This document shows, piece by piece, positions 55,401 to 63,587 of a DNA stretch of 64,000 nucleotides (the stretch's first letter is position 1; the number at the start of each line of letters is the position of its first letter). The stretch covers positions 38,240 to 102,239 of the forward strand of contig JAUHYK010000002.1 of the NCBI GenBank assembly GCA_030426465.1, read 5' to 3'. The notes below the pieces were generated by a model. It did no database searches, was not told the origin of the DNA, and worked only from the letters and a program-made list of their open reading frames with translations. The DNA comes from Alphaproteobacteria bacterium. GTDB taxonomy: Bacteria; Pseudomonadota; Alphaproteobacteria; Caulobacterales; Parvularculaceae. The translations under genes were made by a program, and so were the position numbers.

Positions 55401-56213
55401 TTAGTCGCTGCTGAGCGAACGGGAAATGTAAGGATGCCTGGCGAGCGCTGTCTGGATTTCAGCCGCAGCGCGGCGAAGAACCGGCACATGGGCCCGGATC
55501 AGCTCTTCAACCGAGATACGAGTCGTCGAGGTAGAGCAGTTGATCGCGGCAACGATCCGCCGCTCCCGGTCAAAGACCGGCGTGGCGACGGAAACGATGC
55601 CGTAATCAAGCTCATCGAGAGCCGCGGCGTAACCATCCTCGCGCACCCGGGCCAGAATAGACCGCAATTTTTCAGGCGATGTAATGGTGCGCTCGGTAAA
55701 CTGCGGCAGCTTGGCCGCCGCCAGATAGCCTTCAAGCGCGTCTTCATCCTGAAACGCCAGCAACACCTTGCCGAGCGAGGTGGCGTGCGCAGGAAAACGG
55801 GTTCCCACATTGGCGCTGAGCCGGATTGGGCGCAGCGTCGAAACATGCGCCACATAAAGAACATCGTGACCGGACAATACGGCCATGGAGGAACTGTCAC
55901 CCGTTTCGTCACGCACCGCCTGCAGAAAGGGCAGCGCGACGGTTTCCAGATTCATCGAGGAAATATAGGACCAGCCAAAGGCCAGCACTTCCGGACGCAA
56001 CAGAAAGCGGCGGCCATGCTTGGCGACATAGCCGAGCTTCACCAGTGTATTGAGACAGCGTCGCGCAACCGCAGGGCTCAAATTCGTGACAGCCGCCACT
56101 TCGCTGAGCTGCATTTCCGGCCGGCTCTGATCGAACGCCCGCAGAACAGAAAGTCCGCGTTCGAGCGTTGAAAGATATTCCGGCTCCTTATCGGAGTTTT
56201 TGGCCCTGGCCAT
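55401..56213 (-). CDS. IclR-family regulator
   Basis: This 270-residue protein has the IclR winged helix at about residues 14-75 (STLERGLSVLRAFD, LSEVAAVTNLSPAVARRCLNTLVKLGYV). The effector-binding domain follows (SLGKVLLAF, DELDYGIVSVATPVFD, ISVEELIRAHVPVLRRAA). The shape is that of PcaR/PobR/PcaU-type regulators of aromatic catabolism. It follows the CoA-transferase gene by 79 bases on the same strand and may be cotranscribed. It is the best candidate to bind the two twin operators around it. Confidence 0.93.
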   Translation of the reverse strand: MARAKNSDKEPEYLSTLERGLSVLRAFDQSRPEMQLSEVAAVTNLSPAVARRCLNTLVKLGYVAKHGRRFLLRPEVLAFGWSYISSMNLETVALPFLQAVRDETGDSSSMAVLSGHDVLYVAHVSTLRPIRLSANVGTRFPAHATSLGKVLLAFQDEDALEGYLAAAKLPQFTERTITSPEKLRSILARVREDGYAAALDELDYGIVSVATPVFDRERRIVAAINCSTSTTRISVEELIRAHVPVLRRAAAEIQTALARHPYISRSLSSD

Positions 56214-56292
56214 TGTCGGCGCCTCAAAGACTTAACGCGGTGGCTTATCGTGCTCCGGTCGCTAAATCCAGCATCGCGCGTTTTTTGACTGG

Positions 56293-57441
56293 CTACTCCG
56301 CGGCATCCTTTGCTGAGCGGCGGCCGAGAATTTCGCCATTATGCTCGCCCAGCGTTGGCGGGGCTTTTACGTCCAAACCGCGCTCACCGTCAAAAGACAA
56401 GGGCGAGCGCACAGTGCGGAATTCGCCCATTTCCTTATGGGTGTCTTTTAGCTCCAGCTGGAGATGCCGGGCCTGCTCGCTCGCCAGCACTTCAGGCGGA
56501 TTGCGCAAAGGCGAGTGCGGGACCTCTCCCGCCGAAAGGCGCTCACACCATTGATCCAGCGACCGGGTTTTGAAGATCGGCGCCAGGAAATCGTTCACGC
56601 TATCGTAGTTTTCAATGCGGGAGGCGCGGTCACAGAACTCCGGACGCTTGAGCATGTCAGGCTCGCCCACCGCTTCCGCGAGGTTTTCCCAAAACTTCGG
56701 CGGCGACGACATGTGAAGCGCAAGCCAGCGTCCGTCGCTACATTCGAAAACATAGGATTGAGAAACATGGGGACGGCTGTAAGGCCCCATAATCTCACCA
56801 GCCGAAAGATAGTGGGTGAAATCATCGAGATTGAAGTGGCACATGGCTTCAAACATCGACGTTTCGACGAGGCGTCCCTTACCGCTATCGCCGCGCTCCG
56901 TGAGCGCCGCGAGCACCCCGAATGCTGCGTAAAAGCCGGTGACGGAATCTGCAATCGCTGGCCCGACAACACGCGGGTGCTCCGGATTGACGAGCAGTCT
57001 CAAAAAGCCGCTCGCCGCTTGCGCGACACTGTCAAAGGCAGGGCGTTCCTTATCAGGGCCATCGGCGCCGAAGCCTGAAATCGAACAATAAACAAGGCGC
57101 GGATTGATTTTTTGCAGCCGTTCGGATCCGACATTGAGGCGGTCGGCGACGCCGGGACGGAAGTTTTGAATAAACACGTCCGCGTCGGCTACAAGCTTGT
57201 CCAGCGCCGCCAGATCATCGGCGTCTTTGGTGTTCAACGTGATGCTGCGCTTGTTGCGGTTATAGGTTTGAAAATGCGGGCTGTAGAGTTCGCCCTTGAA
57301 TGCACGGAAGGGATCTCCGCTTCCGGGCTGTTCGATCTTGATGACATTGGCGCCGAGATCGGCGAGCAGCATTCCAGCCGCCGGCCCAGTGATGAAGGTG
57401 CCCATTTCGAGCACAGTGATGTCTTTGAGCACTTTGACCAT
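56293..57441 (-). CDS. CaiB/BaiF family CoA-transferase (class III)
   Basis: This 382-residue enzyme has a class III fold: LEMGTFITGPAAGMLLADLGANVIKIE, RNKRSITLN, FIQNFRPG and the catalytic Asp165 in IADSVTGFYAAFG. These enzymes move CoA between carboxylic acids. It is divergent from the citryl-CoA-lyase-like gene across a twin operator. This suggests it activates an acid that the lyase then splits. The acid cannot be named from sequence. Confidence 0.93.
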   Translation of the reverse strand: MVKVLKDITVLEMGTFITGPAAGMLLADLGANVIKIEQPGSGDPFRAFKGELYSPHFQTYNRNKRSITLNTKDADDLAALDKLVADADVFIQNFRPGVADRLNVGSERLQKINPRLVYCSISGFGADGPDKERPAFDSVAQAASGFLRLLVNPEHPRVVGPAIADSVTGFYAAFGVLAALTERGDSGKGRLVETSMFEAMCHFNLDDFTHYLSAGEIMGPYSRPHVSQSYVFECSDGRWLALHMSSPPKFWENLAEAVGEPDMLKRPEFCDRASRIENYDSVNDFLAPIFKTRSLDQWCERLSAGEVPHSPLRNPPEVLASEQARHLQLELKDTHKEMGEFRTVRSPLSFDGERGLDVKAPPTLGEHNGEILGRRSAKDAAE

Positions 57442-57553
57442 TAGGCCGCTCCTCGGGCTTCAGGCGTTTTGAGGCCCGCGCCGCAACAAAGCATGCGCAA
57501 CGGAGTCTTGCGCGCTTTCTGGATGGCTTTGCCCTCAAAATCCGGCGTTATCC

Positions 57554-57582
57554 TTGACATTGCTATAGAAAATTCGAATAAC
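57554..57582 (+). promoter_or_regulatory. Candidate promoter of the lyase/methyltransferase operon
   Basis: TTGACA and AATAAC are separated by 17 bases. The -10 overlaps the first half of the twin operator. The start codon of the lyase gene is about 120 bases downstream. Confidence 0.45.
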
Positions 57583-57590
57583 GAAGACAA
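57562..57590 (-). promoter_or_regulatory. Candidate promoter of the CoA-transferase gene
   Basis: On the minus strand TTGTCT is followed after 17 bases by TATAGC. The -35 occupies the same position in the operator linker as in the TonB receptor promoter, which supports common control. Confidence 0.5.
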
Positions 57591-57604
57591 GTTCGGAATG
57601 CGAA
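57573..57604. promoter_or_regulatory. Twin IclR-type operator, CoA-transferase/lyase intergenic region
   Basis: TTCG-N5-CGAA occurs twice, 19 bp apart, with linker GACAAG. Spacing and all fixed positions equal those of the site at 55302-55333. It lies between divergent genes and overlaps promoter elements on both strands. Confidence 0.78.
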
Positions 57605-57704
57605 ATATTTTGCGCTGATCACATCGCGCATGGCAAAACGGCACAAAAATGCAATTTCACCTGAGAGGGTCAACCGCCTGGCTCAGATGAAAGGGATCAG
57701 AATA

Positions 57705-58484
57705 ATGCGCATTGGAAAACAGGATAAACCTTACAGCGCCATTTCCACCTCGACATCGGAACGCATTTTCGTTCGGGGAAGGGATCTGTGCGACGACATT
57801 ATCGGCAAGGTGGACTTCACCAGTTACTTCTGGCTGCTCGTTACGGGTGAAGAGCCAACGGCGATCCAAAAGAAATATGCGGACGCGGTTCTCGCTGCGA
57901 TCGCCGAACACGGTCTGGTGCCGAGCGTTGTCGCCTCGCGCATGACCTACGCCGCAGCGCCGGAAGCGTTTCAGGGCGCTGTCGCTGCGGGAATTCTCGG
58001 CTGCGGCTCCGTTATTCTGGGCAGCGCCGAAACCGCCGGCCGCTTCCTGTCGGACATTGTAGCAGACGGCGACGATGTCGATACCGCGGCGGAACGCGCC
58101 GTCCGGCGCTTGCGTGAAACAAAAACGCCAGTGCCCGGTTTCGGCCACCCGCTCCATGCAGACGGGGACCCGCGCGCAAGGCTGCTGCTCAAGATGGCGC
58201 GGGAAGACGGCGTAGCCGGCGCTCATATACGCGCGCTTGAAGCCGTGAAAAGCGCTATTCCTGAAGTCATCGGCCGACCGCTGCCGATCAACGTAAACGG
58301 CGCCATTCCAGCCGTGATGCTGGATGTAGGATTTCCACTCGGCGCGTTGAAAGGCATTTCGCTTCTCGCCCGCACCGCCAGCCTGATCGGTCATCTTCAG
58401 GAAGAGACGGAACGCCCCGTCGGCTTCATCCTTTCAGGCAAAGCCGCAGAAGCGATCAGCTATGACGGGCCGGACATGAAATAA
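57705..58484 (+). CDS. Citryl-CoA lyase / short citrate-synthase-like protein
   Basis: This 259-residue protein has the citrate-synthase small fold used by citryl-CoA lyases: EHGLVPSVVASRMT (likely His69), then GFGHPLH (His148) with DPRA, and GAIPAVMLDVGFPLG near the end. It is far shorter than true citrate synthase (about 430). Such lyases cleave citryl-CoA or similar hydroxyacyl-CoAs to acetyl-CoA and a 2-oxo acid. The ATG at 57705 has AAAGGGATC upstream; a longer frame from 57630 is set aside. It leads a four-gene series. Confidence 0.85.
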   Translation: MRIGKQDKPYSAISTSTSERIFVRGRDLCDDIIGKVDFTSYFWLLVTGEEPTAIQKKYADAVLAAIAEHGLVPSVVASRMTYAAAPEAFQGAVAAGILGCGSVILGSAETAGRFLSDIVADGDDVDTAAERAVRRLRETKTPVPGFGHPLHADGDPRARLLLKMAREDGVAGAHIRALEAVKSAIPEVIGRPLPINVNGAIPAVMLDVGFPLGALKGISLLARTASLIGHLQEETERPVGFILSGKAAEAISYDGPDMK

Positions 58485-58502
58485 TAATAAAAGGAGACGC
58501 CC

Positions 58503-59525
58503 ATGGTTTTACTGCCAACATCGCTTGTCGGTTCATACCCTCAGCCGGACTGGCTGATTGACAGAGAAAAACTGGCCGGGCGTTTTCCCCCGCGCGTACG
58601 CGTCAACGAATTATGGCGCGTGGCGCCGGAATGGCTTGATCAGGCGCAGGATGATGCAACGCTTCTTGCTATCCGCGATCAGGAACGCGCAGGCCTCGAC
58701 ATTCTAACCGATGGCGAAATGCGCCGTGAAAGTTATTCGAACCGCTTCGCCACCGCGCTTGAGGGGGTGGACATGGATAACCACGGCACGGCGCTTGACC
58801 GCAGCGGCCACCCCAATCCGGTGCCTCGCGTCACGGGCAAGATAAAACGCCGGCATTCCGTGCAAGTGCGCGATGTCAAGTTCCTGCGCGCCAATACGGA
58901 CCGGCAGATAAAAATCACAGTGCCCGGCCCCTTCACCATGTCGCAGCAGGCCCAAAACGATTTCTATGAATCCGAATCAGACATGGCGCTGGACTACGCC
59001 GCGGCGGTCAACGAAGAAATCAAGGACCTCTTCGAAGCCGGCGCCGACTATGTGCAGATCGACGAGCCTTATATGCAAGCGAGGCCGGAGAAGGCGCGCG
59101 ATTATGGTCTCGACGCATTGAACGCAGCTCTTGAAGGCGTCACAGGCAAGACTGCTGTTCATATTTGCTTTGGCTATGCGGCGATCATTCACGAAAGGCC
59201 CGAAGGATATTCATTCCTGCCGGAACTTTCAGGATGTTGCGTCAACCAGGTTTCGATCGAAACGGCGCAATCAAATCTGGACACATCTGTCCTTGAGAAC
59301 CTGCGCGGCAAAACCGTCATTCTCGGTGTGATTGATCTTTCGACACATGAAGTTGAAACGCCGGATACGGTCGCGAACAGAATCCGGCGCGCCCTCCCCC
59401 ATGTGGATGCCGACAAAATCATCGTCGCGCCCGACTGCGGCATGAAATATCTGCCGCGCGATGTCGCGTTCGGAAAAATGAAAGCAATGGCCGACGGCGC
59501 TGCGCTCGTCAGAGCAGAATTGTAA
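58503..59525 (+). CDS. MetE C-domain-like methyltransferase (copy 1)
   Basis: This 340-residue protein has the cobalamin-independent methionine synthase C-terminal barrel: LVGSYPQP, DGEMRRESY, VQIDEPYM and likely zinc ligands His220, Cys222 (VHICFG) and Cys312 (PDCGMKY). It lacks the N-terminal half of true MetE (about 750 residues in full). Short MetE-like proteins move methyl groups between donors and thiols; the donor here is unknown. It begins 18 bases after the lyase gene, with AAGGAGA before the ATG. Confidence 0.92.
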   Translation: MVLLPTSLVGSYPQPDWLIDREKLAGRFPPRVRVNELWRVAPEWLDQAQDDATLLAIRDQERAGLDILTDGEMRRESYSNRFATALEGVDMDNHGTALDRSGHPNPVPRVTGKIKRRHSVQVRDVKFLRANTDRQIKITVPGPFTMSQQAQNDFYESESDMALDYAAAVNEEIKDLFEAGADYVQIDEPYMQARPEKARDYGLDALNAALEGVTGKTAVHICFGYAAIIHERPEGYSFLPELSGCCVNQVSIETAQSNLDTSVLENLRGKTVILGVIDLSTHEVETPDTVANRIRRALPHVDADKIIVAPDCGMKYLPRDVAFGKMKAMADGAALVRAEL

Positions 59526-59611
59526 TCAGGAAACGCGCAGCGCGCCGAAAGTTTCAGCGTCTGCCTCACTCCTGCTGCCGGTATGTTGCTTCCAAAACGA
59601 AGGAAACGCCC

Positions 59612-61012
59612 ATGCAGTCAGTTTCGAACAGGCCGGAAACGTTGCTGGAAAGCATACATGCGTTTTGCCGGCAGAACTCAATGGCGGAATCGACTTTCGG
59701 CCGCCGCGCCGTCAATGATGGCAAGTTCGTCTCGCGTTTAAAGGACGGTTCACGCCTCAGGCCGGAAACCTGGAATCGGGTTGTCAAATTTATCGCCAAG
59801 CACGGCGGCGAAACGCCAGCGGCGCCCGGACCTGGCGTCCTTCACGTCCTTCCCACAGAAACGCAAACGCCAGCGGGCGATACATCTTCTGAAAAGAATT
59901 TCAGGTTCTTCGACAATCGCCAGAAATATCTGATGTTCGTGAACACCTGCAGCGAAAAGGACATTGTCGCAAAGCGCGCCGGCATGGAGTTATCTTTCAT
60001 TCAACCTGCGCCGCCCGCCATCCGGATATTTGACGGCGGCATTGGCGACGGGACCGTGCTGGCGAAGCTTTTACGGGAAATGCATGGACGCTTTCCGACC
60101 ATGCCGTTTTACATCTCCGGAAAAGAAATCAGTCTTGAGGATATCCGCCTCGCGCTTGGCAAAATGGCGGACCGGTTGTTTGAACATCCGTCGACGGTGC
60201 TCGTTTTTACAAATATGTTCTATTCCGAAGCGCCATGGCTGACGCCGAAAAATTCAGCGGCGAAAAAAGCAATGGTCTGGAAAGAGCTCGCGCTGAAAGG
60301 CGGAACGGCCCATGATTTCGACCGTCAAATTGCAGAACTCGATAATTTCCTGACTGATAACTGGCAGGCGCGCCATAGCCCCAAGACCGGCAACCCGATT
60401 TACGAGCACCCCACTGTCCTTGTCATCTATCGAGAAGACTATCGCTTCCTGTTGAATGACGTCATACCAAAACCAGATAAGGTAAAGGCGGATTTCGACC
60501 TCATCTTAGCGTCACAGCCTTATCGTCTTCGCGTGCCCGCCGCCCTTAAGGCGAAAAATGTTATCGCGCCGTTGGCGCGCGCCTTGCGGCCAAGCGGACG
60601 CCTTCTCGGCATTCACTCCTATGGTCGTGACCCGGGCATGGAAATCATCAACAATATCTGGCCCGACGATAATCCCTTCGAGTCCGACCGGCATGATATT
60701 CTTCGCGCCCTGAAAGACGAACTTGGCGACGAAGTCGATGAATTCGACTTCAACGCCTTTTCCGATGACCGTTCGATTTTTCAATACAAGATGCATACGC
60801 TGCCAACAGAAGTGGACTCGAGCATCGGCACATCGACTCTGTACGCCGCCTGGAACGACGCTGTCTATGTCGCGCAGATCGAAGATGACCGGCTTGAAGA
60901 AATTCCTGACGCCGCAGCCCATCTCAATGCAACAAGGAAAATATTGAGAAAATATGGCGGCCTTTGGTTCAATGACGAATCATATGTCGTGTCGAGAACC
61001 AAGCGCTCTTAA
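59612..61012 (+). CDS. HTH-fused methyltransferase-like protein of unknown role
   Basis: This 466-residue protein begins with a small helix-turn-helix-like domain (residues 10-62; ESTFGRRAVNDGKFVSRLKDG). The rest has a Rossmann methyltransferase-like motif I, DGGIGDGT (141-148), and a motif IV-like FDLILASQPYRLRVP (about 298). This could bind S-adenosylmethionine. I do not know a named family for the full protein. It sits between two MetE-like genes (86- and 24-base gaps), so a methyl-transfer or regulatory role linked to them is inferred. Both halves look intact. Confidence 0.72.
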   Translation: MQSVSNRPETLLESIHAFCRQNSMAESTFGRRAVNDGKFVSRLKDGSRLRPETWNRVVKFIAKHGGETPAAPGPGVLHVLPTETQTPAGDTSSEKNFRFFDNRQKYLMFVNTCSEKDIVAKRAGMELSFIQPAPPAIRIFDGGIGDGTVLAKLLREMHGRFPTMPFYISGKEISLEDIRLALGKMADRLFEHPSTVLVFTNMFYSEAPWLTPKNSAAKKAMVWKELALKGGTAHDFDRQIAELDNFLTDNWQARHSPKTGNPIYEHPTVLVIYREDYRFLLNDVIPKPDKVKADFDLILASQPYRLRVPAALKAKNVIAPLARALRPSGRLLGIHSYGRDPGMEIINNIWPDDNPFESDRHDILRALKDELGDEVDEFDFNAFSDDRSIFQYKMHTLPTEVDSSIGTSTLYAAWNDAVYVAQIEDDRLEEIPDAAAHLNATRKILRKYGGLWFNDESYVVSRTKRS

Positions 61013-61036
61013 GAACGATACCTCAAGGAGAGAACA

Positions 61037-62179
61037 ATGACTTCTGCAGGACGTTTCCTGACGACCCATGTAGGCAGCCTGCCGCGCCCTGAAAAGCTGA
61101 TTGAAATCATGTTTGCGCGCGAGGACGGACTGCCGCTTGAGGTGGAAGCAGTCGAGCGCGAAATCGACATTGCTGTGAGGGATGTTGTCGCCAAGCAAGC
61201 CAATGCGGGCCTTGACATCGTCAATGATGGCGAGATGTCAAAGCCGAGCTATGCGACCTACATCAAGGATCGGCTCGCCGGCTTCGGCGGCGCGGGCAAT
61301 TCCTACGCTTTTCAGGACATTGAAGACTTTCCTTCGGTAAAAGAACGCATCTTTGCCGATCCCGGGCGCAAACACCGCAAGACACCCGCCTGTAACGCGC
61401 CGATCAGCGTAAAGGACATGGAAGCGCCGGCGAAAGATGCAACCCGCTTGAAGGCGGCGACGGCCGACCATGACGGCGTAAAGCCATTCATGAGCGCAGC
61501 ATCACCAGGTGTTACAACGCTCTTCTTTGCAAATGAGTATTATGACAGTCACGAGGACTATCTTTTCGCTGTTGCTGAAGGGCTGCGCCACGAATACGAA
61601 ACCATCGCTGCGGCAGGCATCACGTTGCAAATTGACTGCCCGGATCTCGCAATGGGGCGGCATACGCAATACGCCCATCTCAGTCTCAAGGATTTCCGCG
61701 ACCGCATGGCGTTGCACATTGAGGCGCTAAACCGCGCCGTCGCCAACATCCCTGCCGAGCAGCTGCGCATGCATATGTGCTGGGGCAATTACCCCGGACC
61801 GCATCATTGCGACGTGCCCTTCAAAGATATCATCGACATGGTCTGGCGCGCCAAGCCGCACGCCATCCTTTTTGAAGCCGCCAATCCGCGCCACGCACAC
61901 GAGTATGAACTGTTTGAGAGCGTGACGCTGCCCGACGGGAAAGTGTTGATTCCCGGCGTGATCGAATGTCAGTCAAATTACATTGAACACCCGGAACTCG
62001 TTGCACAGCGGATCGCACGCTACGCCCATCTTGTGGGACGCGATAACGTCATGGCCGGTGTCGATTGCGGATTTTCTATCCATGCGGGATCGGGCGGCGT
62101 TGATCCAAGCATCGCCTTCGCAAAGCTCGGAGCGCTCGCAGAAGGCGCCGCGCTTGCCTCAAAAAGATTCTGGGCTTAG
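61037..62179 (+). CDS. MetE C-domain-like methyltransferase (copy 2)
   Basis: This 380-residue protein has the same MetE-like barrel: THVGSLPRP, NDGEMSKPSY, LQIDCPDLAMGR and zinc ligands His246, Cys248 (RMHMCWGN) and Cys344 (GVDCGF). It differs much from copy 1, including an insert around residues 80-135, so it probably has another substrate. CAAGGAGAG lies before the ATG. It ends the operon; a strong hairpin follows. Confidence 0.92.
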   Translation: MTSAGRFLTTHVGSLPRPEKLIEIMFAREDGLPLEVEAVEREIDIAVRDVVAKQANAGLDIVNDGEMSKPSYATYIKDRLAGFGGAGNSYAFQDIEDFPSVKERIFADPGRKHRKTPACNAPISVKDMEAPAKDATRLKAATADHDGVKPFMSAASPGVTTLFFANEYYDSHEDYLFAVAEGLRHEYETIAAAGITLQIDCPDLAMGRHTQYAHLSLKDFRDRMALHIEALNRAVANIPAEQLRMHMCWGNYPGPHHCDVPFKDIIDMVWRAKPHAILFEAANPRHAHEYELFESVTLPDGKVLIPGVIECQSNYIEHPELVAQRIARYAHLVGRDNVMAGVDCGFSIHAGSGGVDPSIAFAKLGALAEGAALASKRFWA

Positions 62180-62189
62180 TAAAAAGCGA

Positions 62190-62221
62190 CCGCCGCATGT
62201 TTATCACGAAACATGCGGCGG
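62190..62221. terminator. Strong hairpin between convergent genes
   Basis: A perfect 13-bp stem (CCGCCGCATGTTT / AAACATGCGGCGG) closes a 6-base loop. It lies 10 bases after the MetE-like stop and before the convergent PRC-barrel gene. There is no T-run on the plus strand, so it may act as a transcript-end stabiliser as well as a terminator. Confidence 0.75.
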
Positions 62222-62243
62222 CCAATTCCTCAGGAATATAGTT

Positions 62244-63020
62244 TTAGTCGTCCATTTTGACCGGCTTTTCAGCCTTGGTCTTATGAGGAGCCATCGCTTT
62301 GGTTTCGTGATGGCGCGCAGCGCTTACAGAAGTCAGCACCGGAGCATTTTCGATCTGCTCTTCGGTGGCGTTGATGACAACGCCGCCGTCGCCTTCCTCA
62401 ATGCCGAGAAGATCATAGTTGACAGCATATTTTTTGCCGGCGCCGATCGAGCCCACTACGCTTTCCTGAAGAACAACATAGGGGATGTCGCCGTTAGCAG
62501 AGACGATCAGGTCGTTGACCACTGCGTCATCATCGTCGTCCGCGGTGCTGACGAGATCAGCTTTCGCTCCGATGACTTCTGAAGCCAGACGGTAATCGTT
62601 AAAACCATCCTGCTTGAATTCGACAGCAGACTTGGCGCTCTCTTCAGTAATGGCCGCCGACACATAGGCGTCATTTCCCTTTTCATAGGAAAGAGCGACC
62701 TGGTCAAACGGGATCAATCCTTTAGCGCCGCCCCAACCGAAGACGCCGCCGGTCAGATAAACAATATGGCTGGCGTTGCCATCAGGGCCGATAAGCACGT
62801 CGTCAACGCGCGCCACACGCTCACCGCCGACACCTATAATGCCTTCACCTAGAAGTTCTTTGACGCTCATGTCAGATGCATCAAGCGTAAGCTTTTGCAT
62901 CACGGCAGTCTCAGCCATTGCGTCCGCGGTTGTTGTCTTTTTTTCCATTTTGTCGTCAGCAAAAGCCGTTGCGGACGCCGCCAACGAGATCGCTGCGGTC
63001 GTAATCATCAGTTTTTTCAT
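62244..63020 (-). CDS. Secreted PRC-barrel protein
   Basis: This 258-residue protein has a signal peptide (SATAFA). A PRC-barrel region follows, with DMSVKELLGEGIIGVGGERVARVDDVLIGPDGNASHIVYL and a second repeat-like unit with LIVSANGDIPYVVLQE. A charged, His/Lys-rich tail ends the chain. PRC-barrels occur in photosystem H subunits and in many small envelope or stress proteins. The function here is unknown. It lies among small membrane proteins on the same strand. Confidence 0.85.
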   Translation of the reverse strand: MKKLMITTAAISLAASATAFADDKMEKKTTTADAMAETAVMQKLTLDASDMSVKELLGEGIIGVGGERVARVDDVLIGPDGNASHIVYLTGGVFGWGGAKGLIPFDQVALSYEKGNDAYVSAAITEESAKSAVEFKQDGFNDYRLASEVIGAKADLVSTADDDDDAVVNDLIVSANGDIPYVVLQESVVGSIGAGKKYAVNYDLLGIEEGDGGVVINATEEQIENAPVLTSVSAARHHETKAMAPHKTKAEKPVKMDD

Positions 63021-63131
63021 GATAGTGCCTCCGTGTTCAGAGTTGCAAAGGGGTATGCTTTGAGAACATCCACACAGAGATATCGTTCCTGATGGTTAAC
63101 AGCATTTCATTTGCTTTGACCTGAAAAAACA

Positions 63132-63156
63132 AAAGCGCGCCCAATGGGCGCGCTTT
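63132..63156 (-). terminator. Rho-independent terminator of the YqaE gene
   Basis: AAAGCGCGCCC / GGGCGCGCTTT form a perfect 11-bp stem with a 3-base loop. On the minus strand TTGTTTTTT follows. It is about 31 bases beyond the YqaE-like stop. Confidence 0.85.
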
Positions 63157-63187
63157 GTAAACGCAAGTCGCGTTGTCCTTGAGACTA

Positions 63188-63367
63188 TTAAACCGCTTTC
63201 GGCGATCCATCGCGACTCAAGATGATCCAGAGCGCATGAATGATGCCAGGGATGTATCCAAACAAGGTGAGGATGATGTTAATCCAAAACTGTGTGGTGA
63301 TTCCGACTTGCATAGCGACACCAGCAGGCGGAAGAAGAATTGCAATTATTATACGCAGAATATCCAT
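63188..63367 (-). CDS. YqaE/Pmp3 family small membrane protein
   Basis: This 59-residue protein has AAGGAG six bases before its ATG. It has two hydrophobic helices (residues 2-17 and 27-50). The family hallmarks are LLPPAGV and a WINIILTLFGYIPGIIHALW-type second helix. Pmp3/YqaE proteins are small stress-induced membrane proteins linked to ion balance. It is followed by a terminator and preceded on the same strand by the 29-residue gene. Confidence 0.93.
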   Translation of the reverse strand: MDILRIIIAILLPPAGVAMQVGITTQFWINIILTLFGYIPGIIHALWIILSRDGSPKAV

Positions 63368-63381
63368 GTTTAACTCCTTCT

Positions 63382-63471
63382 TTAATCAGAATCTTTGTCA
63401 ATGAGCATCGAAGTGGCGCCCAACATCGACACCAAACTCATAAAGACAAGCAAGATTGTTTCAGTGATCAT
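63382..63471 (-). CDS. Putative 29-residue single-helix microprotein
   Basis: An ATG at 63471 with GGGAG 8 bases upstream opens 29 codons and a TAA. The peptide is a single hydrophobic helix (about residues 6-23, rich in Leu, Met, Val) with an acidic end (IDKDSD). It ends 14 bases before the YqaE start on the same strand, so the two are probably cotranscribed. I know no named family; coding is supported only by its ribosome site, its composition and its position. Confidence 0.55.
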   Translation of the reverse strand: MITETILLVFMSLVSMLGATSMLIDKDSD

Positions 63472-63540
63472 GGGTCCATCTCCCTTTGTTATAGAAACAC
63501 CCTTGCACGCCATATGTTCCCCGCATTTTCGCCATAAAAA

Positions 63541-63560
63541 AACGGCCCAAACGGGCCGTT
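63541..63560 (-). terminator. Rho-independent terminator of the acidic-tail gene
   Basis: AACGGCCC / GGGCCGTT form an 8-bp stem with a 4-base loop, flanked by A-runs and T-runs on both sides. It lies about 27 bases beyond the stop at 63588 and upstream of the microprotein start. Confidence 0.88.
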
Positions 63561-63587
63561 TTTAAATCAGGCGTCTAAACGTCATGA

